DNA of 64,000 bases, from NCBI RefSeq assembly GCF_020873915.1, contig NZ_JAHWGP010000012.1, forward strand, positions 62,001 through 126,000. Reading direction: 5' to 3'. How positions within the stretch are numbered: position 1 is the first letter of the stretch; every line of letters starts with the position of its first letter. Positions 33,051 to 42,371 of this stretch are shown one piece after another. Below the pieces are notes generated by a model that did no database searches, was not told the origin of the DNA, and worked only from the letters and a program-made list of their open reading frames with translations. This DNA is from Streptomyces sp. DH5 (GTDB taxonomy: Bacteria > Actinomycetota > Actinomycetes > Streptomycetales > Streptomycetaceae). The translations under genes were made by a program, and so were the position numbers.

Positions 33051-33938
33051 TCACCGCCCCGGAGTCGCCGTCACCGTCCCCGGCCCGCGCACCGGATGCC
33101 GGGACAGGCGGCCCGGGGCGTCCGTGATGACGCCGTTGCAGCCGAGGGCCAGGGCGCGGTCGCGCTGCGCCGCGGTGACGACCGTGTGGGCCCAGACCCT
33201 GGGGATGCCGGAGCGCACCGCGCGGGTCAGGTCGGCGTCGCGGGCCCCGACGTCGACGTCGAGGACGTCGACGTAGGAGCGCCAGAGCCCGGGACGGTCG
33301 GTGCGCAGCTGACGGGCCGAGCGCCACAGCTGGGTCAGCAGGCCCAGGCCGTGGATCCGGCGGGCCACCTCGGGATCGTTGGTGTTCACGAACACCGAGC
33401 GGGTCAGACCGCGGGCGCGGATCAGCCCGGCCAGCCGGTCGAGGCCGCTCGGGTCCTTCACCTCCAGCATCAGCACGATCCGCCCGCCGAAGCGGTCCAG
33501 CACCTCGGCGACCGTCGGCGGCCGCTCCGCGCGCCAGCTCCCCGGCAGCCGGTCGCGCGGACGCAGCCGTACGGTGCGCCACTCCCCGGCGTCCAGTCCG
33601 CGCACCTCGCCGCCGAGGAACGTCGTGCGGTTCAGGGTCGCGTCGTGGAAGACGACCGGCGTGCCGTCCCGCAGCACCCTCGTGTCGAAGTCCAGCACCT
33701 GCGCCGTACCGCGCCGGAACGCCGCCATCAGCCCCGACATGCTGTTCTCCGGCACCTCGCGCGCCCCGCCCCGATGGGCGACGTACGGCACCCGGGGCAG
33801 CGAGTCCACCGTCAGCGGGCCTCCGCCCCACTCCAGCGGAGGGTCGCCCGCGTGCCCGCCCGCAAGCGTCAGGGAGGCGGTCAGGGAGACCACGGAGGCC
33901 ACGGCGGCCAGGCCCGTCGACGCGATCAATGTGACCAT
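33051..33938 (-). CDS. Glycerophosphodiester phosphodiesterase, secreted
   Basis: The ATG at 33938 gives 295 aa; the frame remains open upstream without protein-like sequence. A Sec-type signal peptide (about 1-28, MVTLIASTGLAAVASVVSL) precedes the GDPD TIM barrel. Motifs are YVAHRGGAREVPENS (His at about 54), DFDTRVLRDGTPVVFHD (metal Glu/Asp and second His), and LMLEVK. It hydrolyses glycerophosphodiesters to glycerol-3-phosphate. phoD elsewhere in the window serves the same phosphate-scavenging purpose, but they are not linked. Confidence 0.9.
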   Translation of the reverse strand: MVTLIASTGLAAVASVVSLTASLTLAGGHAGDPPLEWGGGPLTVDSLPRVPYVAHRGGAREVPENSMSGLMAAFRRGTAQVLDFDTRVLRDGTPVVFHDATLNRTTFLGGEVRGLDAGEWRTVRLRPRDRLPGSWRAERPPTVAEVLDRFGGRIVLMLEVKDPSGLDRLAGLIRARGLTRSVFVNTNDPEVARRIHGLGLLTQLWRSARQLRTDRPGLWRSYVDVLDVDVGARDADLTRAVRSGIPRVWAHTVVTAAQRDRALALGCNGVITDAPGRLSRHPVRGPGTVTATPGR

Positions 33939-34162
33939 GTGACCACGGTAGGGGGGTGTATCCGGACGTACCGGGCAATGACACCCGATATCGCTCCGCG
34001 CTCCCCGCCCGCCGGACGTCCCCTTCGTACCGCCCGGCACCCTGCGTCCGATCAGGTCACCCTCGTCCCACCTGCACCGATTGTGGGCTCTGGCCCCCCG
34101 ATGCGCACGATCGTGGGACCATAGGGCATGCTGAAACGCAGGACGGCGAGGCGAGGAGATAG

Positions 34163-34900
34163 ATGAGCGCGGAGTTCGGCGGCCGGAGCGGCCGACAGGG
34201 CAAACTCTCCCAGTGGCTGCGCGGACGCCGTCCGAAGCCGGCCGCCGACGAGGGCGGCCGCGAGGCCCTGCTGCTCGCCGCCGCCGACGCGGGACTGCCC
34301 CTCGCACCCGCCGCGCACCCCGCCGCCGGCTACCGCTGCTCCTGCGACCGCGTGGGCTGTCCCACCCCCGCCCGGCACCCGGTGTCCTTCGCCTGGCAGA
34401 CGCAGTCCACCACCGACCGCGGGCAGATCGAGCGCTGGGCCCGCCACCAGCCACAGGCCAACTTCATCACCGCGACCGGCATGGTGCACGACGTCCTCGA
34501 CGTCCCCCTCGACGCCGGCCGCGAGGCACTCGCCCGCCTGCTCGACGCGGGCGTCGAGGTCGGACCGGTCGCCGAGAGCGACGACGGCCGCATGCTGTTC
34601 TTCACCCTCACCCGCGGCACCCCCGAGGACGAGGACGAGTGGTGGCCGTGCGAGCTGGACTGCCACCCGGAGACCATGGACGAGCACCCCGGCCTGCGCT
34701 GGCACTGCCGCGGCTCCTACGTCCTCGTGCCGCCGGCCCGCCTCCCCGGCGACGACGACCGGTCGGTGCACTGGGTGCGCGGCCCGGAGCATCCGCTCCC
34801 CGACCCGCTGAGCCTGCTGGAGTACCTCACCGACTCCTGCGCCCGCCACGTCGGCGAGCAGTCCGACCACACGGGCACGGCCTGGCCGCTGCGCGGCTGA
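34163..34900 (+). CDS. Prim-pol-like protein (bifunctional DNA primase/polymerase N-terminal domain)
   Basis: The ATG at 34163 has GAGGAG four bases before it. The 245-aa protein resembles the N-terminal prim-pol domain found in plasmid and phage replication proteins: CSCDRVGCPTPARHP (about 55-69), TTDRGQIERWARHQPQANF (about 77-95), then VLDVPLDAG (about 112-120), equivalent to the catalytic DxD strand but reading DVP. No helicase domain follows. Stand-alone chromosomal versions are conserved in Streptomyces; whether they polymerise DNA is unknown. Confidence 0.85.
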   Translation: MSAEFGGRSGRQGKLSQWLRGRRPKPAADEGGREALLLAAADAGLPLAPAAHPAAGYRCSCDRVGCPTPARHPVSFAWQTQSTTDRGQIERWARHQPQANFITATGMVHDVLDVPLDAGREALARLLDAGVEVGPVAESDDGRMLFFTLTRGTPEDEDEWWPCELDCHPETMDEHPGLRWHCRGSYVLVPPARLPGDDDRSVHWVRGPEHPLPDPLSLLEYLTDSCARHVGEQSDHTGTAWPLRG

Positions 34901-34925
34901 ACCGGGCGGGAGGCCGCACCCGGAC

Positions 34926-35912
34926 CTACTCGCCCTTCGCCGACGTCAGCCCCTGGACGCGCCCCAGCACCCGCACCTCCCCGTCGGCCGGGGCCAGCGC
35001 CACCTCACTGGAGACGAACTCCATGGTGAGCGACTGCCTGATCTCCCCGGTGGTCAGGGCCAGCACGTCCTTGTTCGGCGTCGGCACCGACGCGCCCGCC
35101 GCGGCCGTCTGCTTCTCGAAGTGGCGCGTGGCGAAGAACACCAGCGCCCCGCCGTCCTTCGTGCGCAGCGCCAGCGGAGCGTAGTCGCCGCGCGTCACCG
35201 ATTCGTCGATGTACTGCGTGGCCAGGCCCGGCCGCTGCGACTTCTTCGCCCGCGCCGCCCGCCACGCGCTGGTGTGCGGGCCGTCCGCGAAGACGTCCCC
35301 GCCGTCCTGGAGGAACGTCGCGTACTCCCGGCTCAACTCGCCCGGCGGCACCGCCACATCGGTCGAGTTCGCGGGCACGGTCTCCGCCCAGCCGTCCTTG
35401 TCCGTCTTGAAGTCCGGTATCTCGTCCGGGGCGACCAGCGTCAGGTACGCCGCCTCCCACGGCTCGTCCAGCGCGTCCCGGGTGAACACCAGCAGCCAGC
35501 GGGCCGTGCCGCCCTTGTTGCCGTCCGCGTCGGCGACGAACCAGCGCGGCCAGCCCGCCTTCGCGGGGATGGTGAACCTCGCGTCCGTCAGCTCCAACGC
35601 CGTGTGCCTGGGGTTGCCCCGAGGGTTGTTGGCCCGTCCGGCCTTCAGCCGCGCCGCGTCGATGTCGGCCAGGGCACCGGTGGTGTGCCCGGCGTCCAGG
35701 GAACTGTCGTACGCCTTGTCGGCCTTGTTGTACGCGGCGGTGAACTCCGCGAGGGCTTCGGCGGCTTCGGCGCGGGTGGTGGCCGGGAGCACCTCGCGCT
35801 CGCCGTGCACCACCACGCAGCCGCTCGCCGTCAGCGACAAAGCGGTCACGAGCACGCAGGTGTCAAGTCTGCGGTGCCTGCGGAGCCTTCGAAGGCCGCG
35901 ATCCCTGCTCAT
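34926..35912 (-). CDS. Hypothetical lipoprotein
   Basis: The ATG at 35912 follows AAGGAAC. The 328-aa product has a basic N-terminus with RR pairs, a hydrophobic core, and a lipobox LTASGC with Cys32. The mature part is soluble and mixed alpha/beta, with GWPRWFVADADG (about 117-128) and RWLLVFTRDALDEPWE (about 136-151). No enzyme motif is evident. It lies next to the decayed haem-transporter ATPase but shows no link to haem uptake. Confidence 0.85.
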   Translation of the reverse strand: MSRDRGLRRLRRHRRLDTCVLVTALSLTASGCVVVHGEREVLPATTRAEAAEALAEFTAAYNKADKAYDSSLDAGHTTGALADIDAARLKAGRANNPRGNPRHTALELTDARFTIPAKAGWPRWFVADADGNKGGTARWLLVFTRDALDEPWEAAYLTLVAPDEIPDFKTDKDGWAETVPANSTDVAVPPGELSREYATFLQDGGDVFADGPHTSAWRAARAKKSQRPGLATQYIDESVTRGDYAPLALRTKDGGALVFFATRHFEKQTAAAGASVPTPNKDVLALTTGEIRQSLTMEFVSSEVALAPADGEVRVLGRVQGLTSAKGE

Positions 35913-36039
35913 CCGGTTCCTTCACCTTCCCCTTCCCGGAGGCGAACCCTACCGGGGCGGCCGACGGGGCGAGCGCCGGGACCTCGGACAGCGGCCACAC
36001 CGTGACCTGCCGGCCGGCCCCGACCGGGCGGACGGCCGG

Positions 36040-36510
36040 CCGGCGCGGTCCGGGAGGACCGGCACCGCTCCCGTGCGGGGGTGCGGGAACGCCTCGACCG
36101 GCTGGTCGTACACCTTCCGACAGCAGCCCCTCGGTGAACACCTTCCCAGGCGGCCCGTCCGCCGCGATCCGCCCGGCCCGCAGCATCGCCACCCGGTGCG
36201 CGTGGGCCGCCGCGAGCCCGAGGCCGTGCGGGACGACGACCACCGCGTCACCGGCGAGCGCCCGCTCCCGGCACAGCCGCGGCACCAACTCCTGGTGCCG
36301 CCGGTCCAGCGCGACCGTCGGTTCGTCCAGCAGGACCAGGGGAGTACAAGGGGAGTGCAAGAGGAGTGCACTGGGTGAGCACCCGGGCCAGTGCCACCCG
36401 GGTCAGTGCCACCCGAGCCCGCTCACCGCCGCTCACCGCCGCTCAGCGCGGAGAAGGGGCGCGCGGCGAAACCGGTCACCTCGGTGGCGGCCATCGCGTC
36501 GGCGACGGCG
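36040..36510 (-). pseudogene. hmuV: Remnant of a haem ABC transporter ATPase (HmuV-like)
   Basis: Pieces of one ABC ATPase lie in order in three frames. ATEVTGFAARPFSALSGGER (signature motif) ends at a stop. SGGERARVALTRVALARVLT follows in another frame. LVLLDEPTVALDRRHQELV (Walker B) plus GDAVVVVPHGL and KVFTEGLLSE come in a third, and KVYDQPVEAFPHPRTG in a shifted frame. The N-terminal half with Walker A is absent. The junctions coincide with short tandem duplications, for example GCGGCGGTGA twice. Permease and binding-protein genes are not present. This is a non-functional relic. Confidence 0.85.
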
Positions 36511-36664
36511 GGGCGGCAGCCTCGCCGGCACCGGCTCCGACGTCCCGGTCGGCGCCCTCGGCGCCCTCGGCGCCCTCGGCGCGGCGGCCGGGGGCCGTCG
36601 CGGCGCACGCGGGTGTCGTCCTCGCCCTGCGCAGGCGGCGTACGACGGCCGAGTGGGACACGGA

Positions 36665-36693
36665 AAGGGGCGCCCTCGCCGAGGGCGCCCCTT
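36665..36693. terminator. Terminator after the symporter operon
   Basis: AAGGGGCGCCCTC-GCC-GAGGGCGCCCCTT is a perfect 13-bp stem, 12 bases past the small-subunit stop. Confidence 0.9.
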
Positions 36694-36704
36694 CGCGTGT
36701 GGCG

Positions 36705-36836
36705 TCAGATCAAGTCCCGCCCGTCGCGCCGGGCCTGCGCCCACTCGCGGAAGAACCCGCGACTGATCACGAACAGGACGACGGCCACGAGTGCGGGCCA
36801 CATCAGGACGTAGACGGTCAGGGCCGCGGTGGTCAT
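36705..36836 (-). CDS. Small subunit of sodium:solute symporter
   Basis: The ATG at 36836, seven bases after CAGGAGG, gives 43 aa: MTTAALTVYVLMWPALVAVV and so on, one membrane helix followed by FFREWAQARRDGRDLI. Such mini-proteins accompany certain SSS transporters in actinobacteria. It lies 16 bases downstream of the large subunit and ends just before a strong terminator, so the two form a complete operon. Confidence 0.85.
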   Translation of the reverse strand: MTTAALTVYVLMWPALVAVVLFVISRGFFREWAQARRDGRDLI

Positions 36837-36852
36837 GCTGCCTCCTGGGGGA

Positions 36853-38571
36853 TCACTTGGTGCCGGTTCCGGCGGGCTCGGGATCGCCGTCCGCGGCCGG
36901 GGTGACCGCGCCCGCGCCGGCGACCACCGCCGAGTCGCCGTCGTCGAAGTCACCGGTGCGCTGGGCGATGAGGGCGAAGTCGAATCCCTCGCGCCGGCGC
37001 GCGCTCATGGCCCAGCAGACGACCGTGGACACCGAGTAGGCGACCAGCGAACCGCACAGGGTCGCGTACTCGTGCAGGGACCCGACGGCGAACGGCGCGG
37101 AGACCACGACCGCCGCCACACCGACGATCTTCGCCGCCCGGGCGCCGAAGAAGCCGAACACCATCAGGCCGAGGACGACACCGATGCCGACCACCGACAG
37201 CACGTCCACCACGACGCCGAAGATCCCGTCCACCGGGATCCAGCCGAAGCGGACCGGCAGGAAGACCGCGAGCGCCGTGACCACCGAGGTGGTGAACGCC
37301 TTCCCGGTGACCTTGTCCCAGTAGAAGCTGGCCAGCACCGGGAAGACGAGGGCGCCCCACAGCGCGCCGACGAACACCAGCAGGTCGAGGATGTCCAGCT
37401 GGAGACTGGCGAACGCCACGGCCGCCGCGGTCGCCACCACCATGGTGATACGGCCGACCAGCAGCATCGTCCTGGGGTTCGCCTTCTCCTTGCCGGCCAC
37501 GTTCTGGCCGTAGACGTCGGCCATCATGATCGAGGAGAGGGCCGCGAGGTCGGAGTCGGCGGTCGACGACAGCGCACCGACGATCATGATGAAGAACACC
37601 GCCAGCAGCACGGGCGGCAGGTACTCGGCGGCCATCCCGGGGATGATGTTGTTCACGTCGCCGCCGACCGGCTCGTAGCCGAGGTAGAGGGCGAGCACAC
37701 CGAGCATGCCGACACCGATCACCATGGCGCCGTAACCGACCGTCGCCGTGAGGAAGGTCGGCTTGATCAGGCTCTCCTTCACCGCGAACAGCCGTTGCGC
37801 GATGGTCTGGTTGCCGATCGCGTAGGCGAGCACCGCCGCGATGTACGGGGCGCCCTGCTCCATGAAGGCCGTGCTGGAGAAGAAGTCGCCCTGCTCCGCG
37901 GTCAGGTTGCCCGCGCCGGTCTCGAAGGCCGCCGGGAAGTCGGCGGCGACGAAGACGAACGGGACGATGACGGCGACCGCGCCGAGCATCGCGACGACCT
38001 GTACGAAGTCGGTGAGCACCGAGGCGCGGAAACCCGACCACAGGGTGTAGAGGAGCACGCCCGCGGCGACGGCGAACACGCCCTGCGTGAAGGTGAACGG
38101 CGACAGCATCGAGATCAGCACGCCACCGGCGATGAAGTTGGACATCAGGCTGATCAGGCTGCCGACGATGTTCGACCCGGCCAGCATCAGCTGGCTGGAA
38201 CGGCCGTGCCGGGCGTACATGACCTCGGCGAGGGTGTGCGCCTTCGGCGCCACGGCCCTGATCCGCTTGCCGAAGGGGTAGATGAACAGGATCATCAGCG
38301 CCCCCCACAGCCCGTAGTGGATGGGCCCGGAGATGCCGTAGGTGTACCCGGACGTCGCGGAGGCGTACATGGAGGACGCCCAGATCCAGGTCGCCGTCAT
38401 ACTGGCCGCGGAGATGCCGAAACCGATGTTGTTGCCGGCGGTCATGTAGCCGTCGGCGTTCTCTTCCTTCTTGCCGATACGGGTCGAGAGCAGGAAGGTC
38501 CCCCCGTAGAAGAAGACCAACAGACCCACGACCACCAGCGCGCTGAACTGAGCTGTTTCCAGTCCACCCAC
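36853..38571 (-). CDS. Sodium:solute symporter (SSS family)
   Basis: I choose the GTG at 38571, eight bases after GAGGAGG, giving 572 aa. About 14 membrane helices are visible. Diagnostic SSS segments are ADGYMTAGNNIGFGISAASM (about 35-54), a GGVLISML region, and ALSSTADSDLAALSSI (about 345-360) with the sodium-site serines. Organic acids, amino acids or urea are possible substrates. The protein ends in a Gly/Ala/Asp tail, and the 43-aa partner follows. Confidence 0.92.
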   Translation of the reverse strand: MGGLETAQFSALVVVGLLVFFYGGTFLLSTRIGKKEENADGYMTAGNNIGFGISAASMTATWIWASSMYASATSGYTYGISGPIHYGLWGALMILFIYPFGKRIRAVAPKAHTLAEVMYARHGRSSQLMLAGSNIVGSLISLMSNFIAGGVLISMLSPFTFTQGVFAVAAGVLLYTLWSGFRASVLTDFVQVVAMLGAVAVIVPFVFVAADFPAAFETGAGNLTAEQGDFFSSTAFMEQGAPYIAAVLAYAIGNQTIAQRLFAVKESLIKPTFLTATVGYGAMVIGVGMLGVLALYLGYEPVGGDVNNIIPGMAAEYLPPVLLAVFFIMIVGALSSTADSDLAALSSIMMADVYGQNVAGKEKANPRTMLLVGRITMVVATAAAVAFASLQLDILDLLVFVGALWGALVFPVLASFYWDKVTGKAFTTSVVTALAVFLPVRFGWIPVDGIFGVVVDVLSVVGIGVVLGLMVFGFFGARAAKIVGVAAVVVSAPFAVGSLHEYATLCGSLVAYSVSTVVCWAMSARRREGFDFALIAQRTGDFDDGDSAVVAGAGAVTPAADGDPEPAGTGTK

Positions 38572-38965
38572 AGGCGCCACCTCCTCATCGTTGAAACCGG
38601 GGGCGTTCACAAAAGCGGCGAACCCTTTGAGCCCGCAAACTTTCCGCACGGTAACAGCTCTTTCAGGACGTGACGAGGTCGCGCCGGCCGGCTCTGCTCG
38701 GGCTGCGCCACCTCGATGTTCCCTCAAGTCGTACAACCGGGGACATGTCCGATGGGGTATTTGTCGGGAAGATACGCTTTCGAGCCGTCTCTATTCGGCC
38801 ACTCGTTTGCGAATTGCGTTCGCAAAGTTGATCATTTTGTTATGTCGGTGACCGGCGATCTGTGCCGCCAGGCACTTCTGGCGGGTGGTGATACCGCTCC
38901 GCAGGTGGACGTGGAGGGCGCTAAGGTTGGCTGCGGGGTGCGAATACTTTTCCGGAGTGGAATGC
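38572..38965. promoter_or_regulatory. Divergent intergenic region with inverted repeat
   Basis: No gene is seen in these 394 bases. TTTGCGAA-N5-TTCGCAAA (38806-38826) is a perfect 8-5-8 repeat. It overlaps ATTCGGCCACTCGTT (38793-38807), which matches a site near rnpB (10737) at 14 of 15 positions. The area is unusually A+T-rich and probably holds the promoter of the rightward gene. Confidence 0.6.
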
Positions 38966-39430
38966 GTGACGGATAGCAGTTCCTATGGAACCCACCCGGA
39001 ATACCTCCCGGAATTTATGAACGATGCGCGCGACGATGACGGCCGCCAGGTGGTGAGGCTCGATGGCGCCGAGAATCGCGAACTGGCGGCGGCGAGCCTC
39101 AGCAGGTTCCCGGCCGCTGCCGGTGACGTCATCGACTTCCGGTCCACTCCGTACGAGGACCGCCTCTGGTGGGACGACGAGCAGGACTGGACGAGGATGG
39201 CGGCCGACCTGCTGTTCCCCTACGTGCGGCGGGGGGACCGGATCGCCGTCATCTGGGCCAACTACGTGATGCCGGCCGTGACCATGCCCGCGGACGTGGC
39301 GGTGCGGCACGCCCGGGACATCCTGGACGCGGGTCCGCACTTCTGGATCCATCCGCTCGGCAGCTCGGTGATCATCGAGTGCCTCATGGACGGACAGGTC
39401 ACGGTCGCGACGATCCCACCGGACCGGTAG
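38966..39430 (+). CDS. Hypothetical acidic protein
   Basis: A GTG at 38966 gives about 154 aa; the start is not certain. The protein is acidic and rich in aromatic residues, with EDRLWWDDEQDWTRMAADLL (about 68-87) and FPYVRRGDRIAVIWANYV. No signal or membrane helix is present and I do not recognise the family. The upstream region carries the conserved CACTCGTT motif and the inverted repeat, so expression is probably regulated. Confidence 0.75.
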   Translation: MTDSSSYGTHPEYLPEFMNDARDDDGRQVVRLDGAENRELAAASLSRFPAAAGDVIDFRSTPYEDRLWWDDEQDWTRMAADLLFPYVRRGDRIAVIWANYVMPAVTMPADVAVRHARDILDAGPHFWIHPLGSSVIIECLMDGQVTVATIPPDR

Positions 39431-39490
39431 CCGCAGGCGCCCCGCCACCTGGGACGACGTGGCCCTCCGCGCGGTGCTTGAATGCACCCC

Positions 39491-40135
39491 GTGACCGACT
39501 ACGACGTGCTGCGTGTCTTCTGTGGGCCCCGTGGCGGGTACGGCAACGAACTGGGTGTCGTCCGCAACGGATCCGTGATGCCGGAGCGGGAGGAGCGGCA
39601 GGAGTTCGCCGCGAAGCTCGGTTTCAGCGAGACCGTGTTCGTCGACGACCCCGAGCGCGGGGTGATCGACATCTACACCCCCACCCTGCGGCTGCCCTTC
39701 GCCGGGCACCCCTGCGTCGGCACGGCCTGGCTGATCGACGTCCCCGAACTCGTCGTCCCCGCCGGGGTGATGGGCGCCCGGCAGGACGGGGAGTTCTGCT
39801 GGATCGAGGCGCGGGCGGAGTGGGTGCCGCCGCGCACCCTGCGCCAGTACGCCACCGCCGCCGAGGTCGACGGCCTGCCCGTGCCGCCGAAGGGGGAGTG
39901 GATCTACGCCTGGGCCTGGCTGGACGAGGCGGCCGGCCGGATCCGCGCCCGCGCCTTCCCGGGGCGGGACGACGGCATCGACGAGGACGAGGCGACGGGC
40001 GCGGCGGCACTCCTGCTCACCGACCGCCTGGGCCGCGCCCTGAACATCACCCAGGGCACGGGCTCCCAGATCCTGACCGCCCCGCAGCCCGAGGGCTGGA
40101 CGGAGATCGGCGGCCGGGTCTACCTGGAGCGCTGA
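39491..40135 (+). CDS. PhzF family protein
   Basis: GTG at 39491 is the likely start (VTDYDVLRVFC), giving 214 aa; an ATG three codons upstream is possible. PhzF proteins are isomerases of the DAP-epimerase fold. GGYGNELGVV (about 17-26) with the expected catalytic Glu of the SETVFV strand (about 47), LPFAGHPCVGTAWL (about 67-80) and DEDEATGAAALLL near the end match the family. There is no phenazine cluster nearby, so it is probably a housekeeping member. The product is shorter than most PhzF proteins (about 260-300), with the middle compressed. Confidence 0.87.
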   Translation: MTDYDVLRVFCGPRGGYGNELGVVRNGSVMPEREERQEFAAKLGFSETVFVDDPERGVIDIYTPTLRLPFAGHPCVGTAWLIDVPELVVPAGVMGARQDGEFCWIEARAEWVPPRTLRQYATAAEVDGLPVPPKGEWIYAWAWLDEAAGRIRARAFPGRDDGIDEDEATGAAALLLTDRLGRALNITQGTGSQILTAPQPEGWTEIGGRVYLER

Positions 40136-40373
40136 CCGCTTCGCTGCGCGACCATGGCGCCCGGGCGGTCTCACGTACGGGAAGTGCTTCGGATGGTGCG
40201 GGTCTTCGGCGTGGGGCCCGGATCGACGGCGTCGTGCGAGCTGTGGTGTGCCGGGCGTGAGCAGTTCGGCCCTTCCTGCCCACCTGCCGCTCATTCGAGC
40301 GTCTGACGGGCATTACCCCGCTCTCTGCTCACGCTTTCCGTAGGGCGCGTCTCCTCCCCGCCCCGCGTTGCCG

Positions 40374-41021
40374 TCACGCCGACAGGGGGAACTCCTCGCC
40401 CAGTGCCCGGAAGAGGTCCGTGTTGAGGGCGAACGCGCGCTTGCACTCCGTCACGATCCGCTGCTTCTCCAGGTCGTCCACCGGCACCGCGTCCAGCAGC
40501 TCGCGGTAACCGCGCTTGAAGGCGGCCGGGTTGGGGATCTCCTCGAAGACGTAGAAGCGGACGCCGTCGCCCTTGCGTGCGAAACCCCAGGTCTTCTCCG
40601 CCCTGCCGCGGATGATCTGGCCCCCGGAGAGGTCGCCCAGGTAGCGCGTGTAGTGGTGGGCTATGTAGCCGGCCGGCCAGGTGCGGGCGCACTCGGCGAC
40701 ACGGGAGGCGTAGGCCTCGGTGGCGGGGAGGGCGGTCAGGGCCGAGCGCCAGCCGGGGCCGCGCAGGTGGGTCAGGTCCCGCTCCAGCGCGGCCAGCCGG
40801 AACAGCTCCGGCCGGACGAACGGGCCCGCGACCGGGTCGGACGCCAGCGCCCGCGTGCCGGACTCCAGTGCCTCGTACACGAACCACAGCTGCTCGGTGT
40901 AGCGCGCGTACGCGTCCACGCCCAGCCGGCCGCCGAGCAGATCGCTCATGAAGGTCGAGGTCTCCGCCTCCACGTGCTGCTCGTGGGAGGCGGTGCGGAT
41001 GAGGGTCGAGAAGGAGTCCAT
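40374..41021 (-). CDS. Haem oxygenase (biliverdin-forming)
   Basis: The ATG at 41021 gives 215 aa. All-helical HO family: the proximal region TASHEQHVEAE places the haem-ligand His at about residue 16, and the distal helix HYTRYLGDLSGGQIIRG (about 123-139) has the flexible Gly residues. It opens haem to biliverdin, CO and iron. Its natural partners in relatives are haem uptake genes; here only a broken hmuV remains, about 4 kb away. I could not find a convincing iron box upstream. Confidence 0.93.
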   Translation of the reverse strand: MDSFSTLIRTASHEQHVEAETSTFMSDLLGGRLGVDAYARYTEQLWFVYEALESGTRALASDPVAGPFVRPELFRLAALERDLTHLRGPGWRSALTALPATEAYASRVAECARTWPAGYIAHHYTRYLGDLSGGQIIRGRAEKTWGFARKGDGVRFYVFEEIPNPAAFKRGYRELLDAVPVDDLEKQRIVTECKRAFALNTDLFRALGEEFPLSA

Positions 41022-41113
41022 GGCCCGATCTTCTGTAGTTGGGCTCACCCGGGTCAATGCTTTGCCGACAGTCTGTCGGGAACCGCCCCTCCGTCACGCC
41101 GGGGCAGACGAAG

Positions 41114-41140
41114 GGCCCGCCCTCCGGAGGGGAGCGGGCC
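41114..41140. terminator. Terminator downstream of map
   Basis: GGCCCGC and GCGGGCC pair around CCTCCGGAGGGGA, 23 bases past the map stop on the minus strand. Confidence 0.75.
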
Positions 41141-41162
41141 GGACGCCGTGGGGCAGGCGGCA

Positions 41163-42020
41163 CTACGGCAGGGTCAGGATGTCCGCCCCCGTGGCCGTCA
41201 CCACCAGCGTGTGCTCGAACTGCGCCGTCCGCCTGCGGTCCTTCGTCACGACCGTCCAGCCGTCGTCCCACATGTCGTACTCGTGGGTGCCCAGCGTCAG
41301 CATCGGCTCGATGGTGAAGGTCATCCCCGGCTGGATGACCGTCGTCGCGTGCGGGCTGTCGTAGTGCGGGATGATCAGGCCCGAGTGGAAGGACGAGTTG
41401 ATGCCGTGACCGGTGAAGTCACGGACCACCCCGTAGCCGAACCGCTTGGCGTACGACTCGATCACCCGGCCGATGATGTTGATCTGCCGGCCCGGCTTGA
41501 CCGCCTTGATCGCCCGGTTGAGGGACTCGCGGGTCCGCTCCACCAGCAGGCGGCTCTCCTCGTCCACGTCGCCGACCAGGTACGTCGCGTTGTTGTCGCC
41601 GTGCACCCCGCCGATGTACGCCGTCACGTCCAGGTTGACGATGTCCCCGTCGCGCAGCACCGTCGAGTCCGGGATGCCGTGGCAGATGACCTCGTTGACC
41701 GACGCGCACAGGGACTTGGGGAAACCGCGGTAGCCGAGCGTGGACGGGTAGGCACCGTGGTCGCACATGTACTCGTGCGCCACCCGGTCCAGCTCGTCCG
41801 TGGTGACACCGGGCGCGATGAGCTTCGCGGCCTCCTCCATCGCCCGCGCCGCGATCCGGCCGGCGGTCCGCATCGCCTCGATCGTCTCGGGCGTCTGCAC
41901 CTCCGGACCGGTGTACGGCGTGGGGGCGGGCTTGCCGACGTACTCGGGACGGCGGATGTTCCCGGGCACGGAGCGGGTGGGGGACAGTTCCCCAGGTACG
42001 AGCAGCGACTGGCCAGACAT
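41163..42020 (-). CDS. map: Type I methionine aminopeptidase
   Basis: This 285-aa protein removes the N-terminal methionine of nascent proteins. All metal ligands are found: Asp131 (NLDVTAY), Asp142 (GDNNATY), His205 (GHGINSSFH), Glu238 (TIEPML) and Glu269 (FEHTL). His114 (CHGIPDS) is the substrate-site histidine. The N-terminal extension [17 protein letters not shown] marks the MetAP1c type found in actinobacteria. It is monocistronic with a terminator. Confidence 0.96.
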   Translation of the reverse strand: MSGQSLLVPGELSPTRSVPGNIRRPEYVGKPAPTPYTGPEVQTPETIEAMRTAGRIAARAMEEAAKLIAPGVTTDELDRVAHEYMCDHGAYPSTLGYRGFPKSLCASVNEVICHGIPDSTVLRDGDIVNLDVTAYIGGVHGDNNATYLVGDVDEESRLLVERTRESLNRAIKAVKPGRQINIIGRVIESYAKRFGYGVVRDFTGHGINSSFHSGLIIPHYDSPHATTVIQPGMTFTIEPMLTLGTHEYDMWDDGWTVVTKDRRRTAQFEHTLVVTATGADILTLP

Positions 42021-42117
42021 GCCGGCGAGTCTAATTCAGCGGCGACGGGGGACCATCTTCAAGGCGAGGGCCGAGGAGAAGGCCGAGGTCGAGGCGAGAC
42101 GGTGAGAGGAGACGGTC

Positions 42118-42357
42118 GTGCCCCTGTTCAAGAAGCGGACGGTCGGCAAGCCGGGCGAGTGGTTCTACTGCCTGGAACACAAGAAGGTCGAGGAGGGCCC
42201 CGACTGCCCCGGCAAGGACCGCTTCGGCCCGTACGCGAGCCGCGCCGAGGCCGAACACGCCATGGAGACGGCCCGCGAGCGCAACCTCCAGTGGGAGAAC
42301 GACCCCAAGTGGCACGACGCCCCGGCGGGGAACGAGGGCGAACGCGACGACGGCTGA
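42118..42357 (+). CDS. Small hypothetical protein
   Basis: A GTG at 42118 with GAGAGGAG upstream gives 79 aa. The sequence has WFYCLEHKKVEEGPDCPGKDRFGPYASRAEAEHAM across residues 14-48, shared by many streptomycetes. Its pattern of an aromatic strand, two Cys and a helix resembles an SPOR-like or AP2-like small fold, but I would not assign a function. It is a single gene, diverging from map and converging on the next gene. Confidence 0.82.
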   Translation: MPLFKKRTVGKPGEWFYCLEHKKVEEGPDCPGKDRFGPYASRAEAEHAMETARERNLQWENDPKWHDAPAGNEGERDDG

Positions 42358-42371
42358 CCGCCTCGCGGCCG

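Noticed and set aside
36248-36436. Small gene at the ABC signature region
   Set aside because: It is one of three frame fragments of the decayed haem-transporter ATPase.
41022-41060. Iron box (DmdR/DtxR) before haem oxygenase
   Set aside because: Only a weak partial match to the 19-bp consensus could be found.
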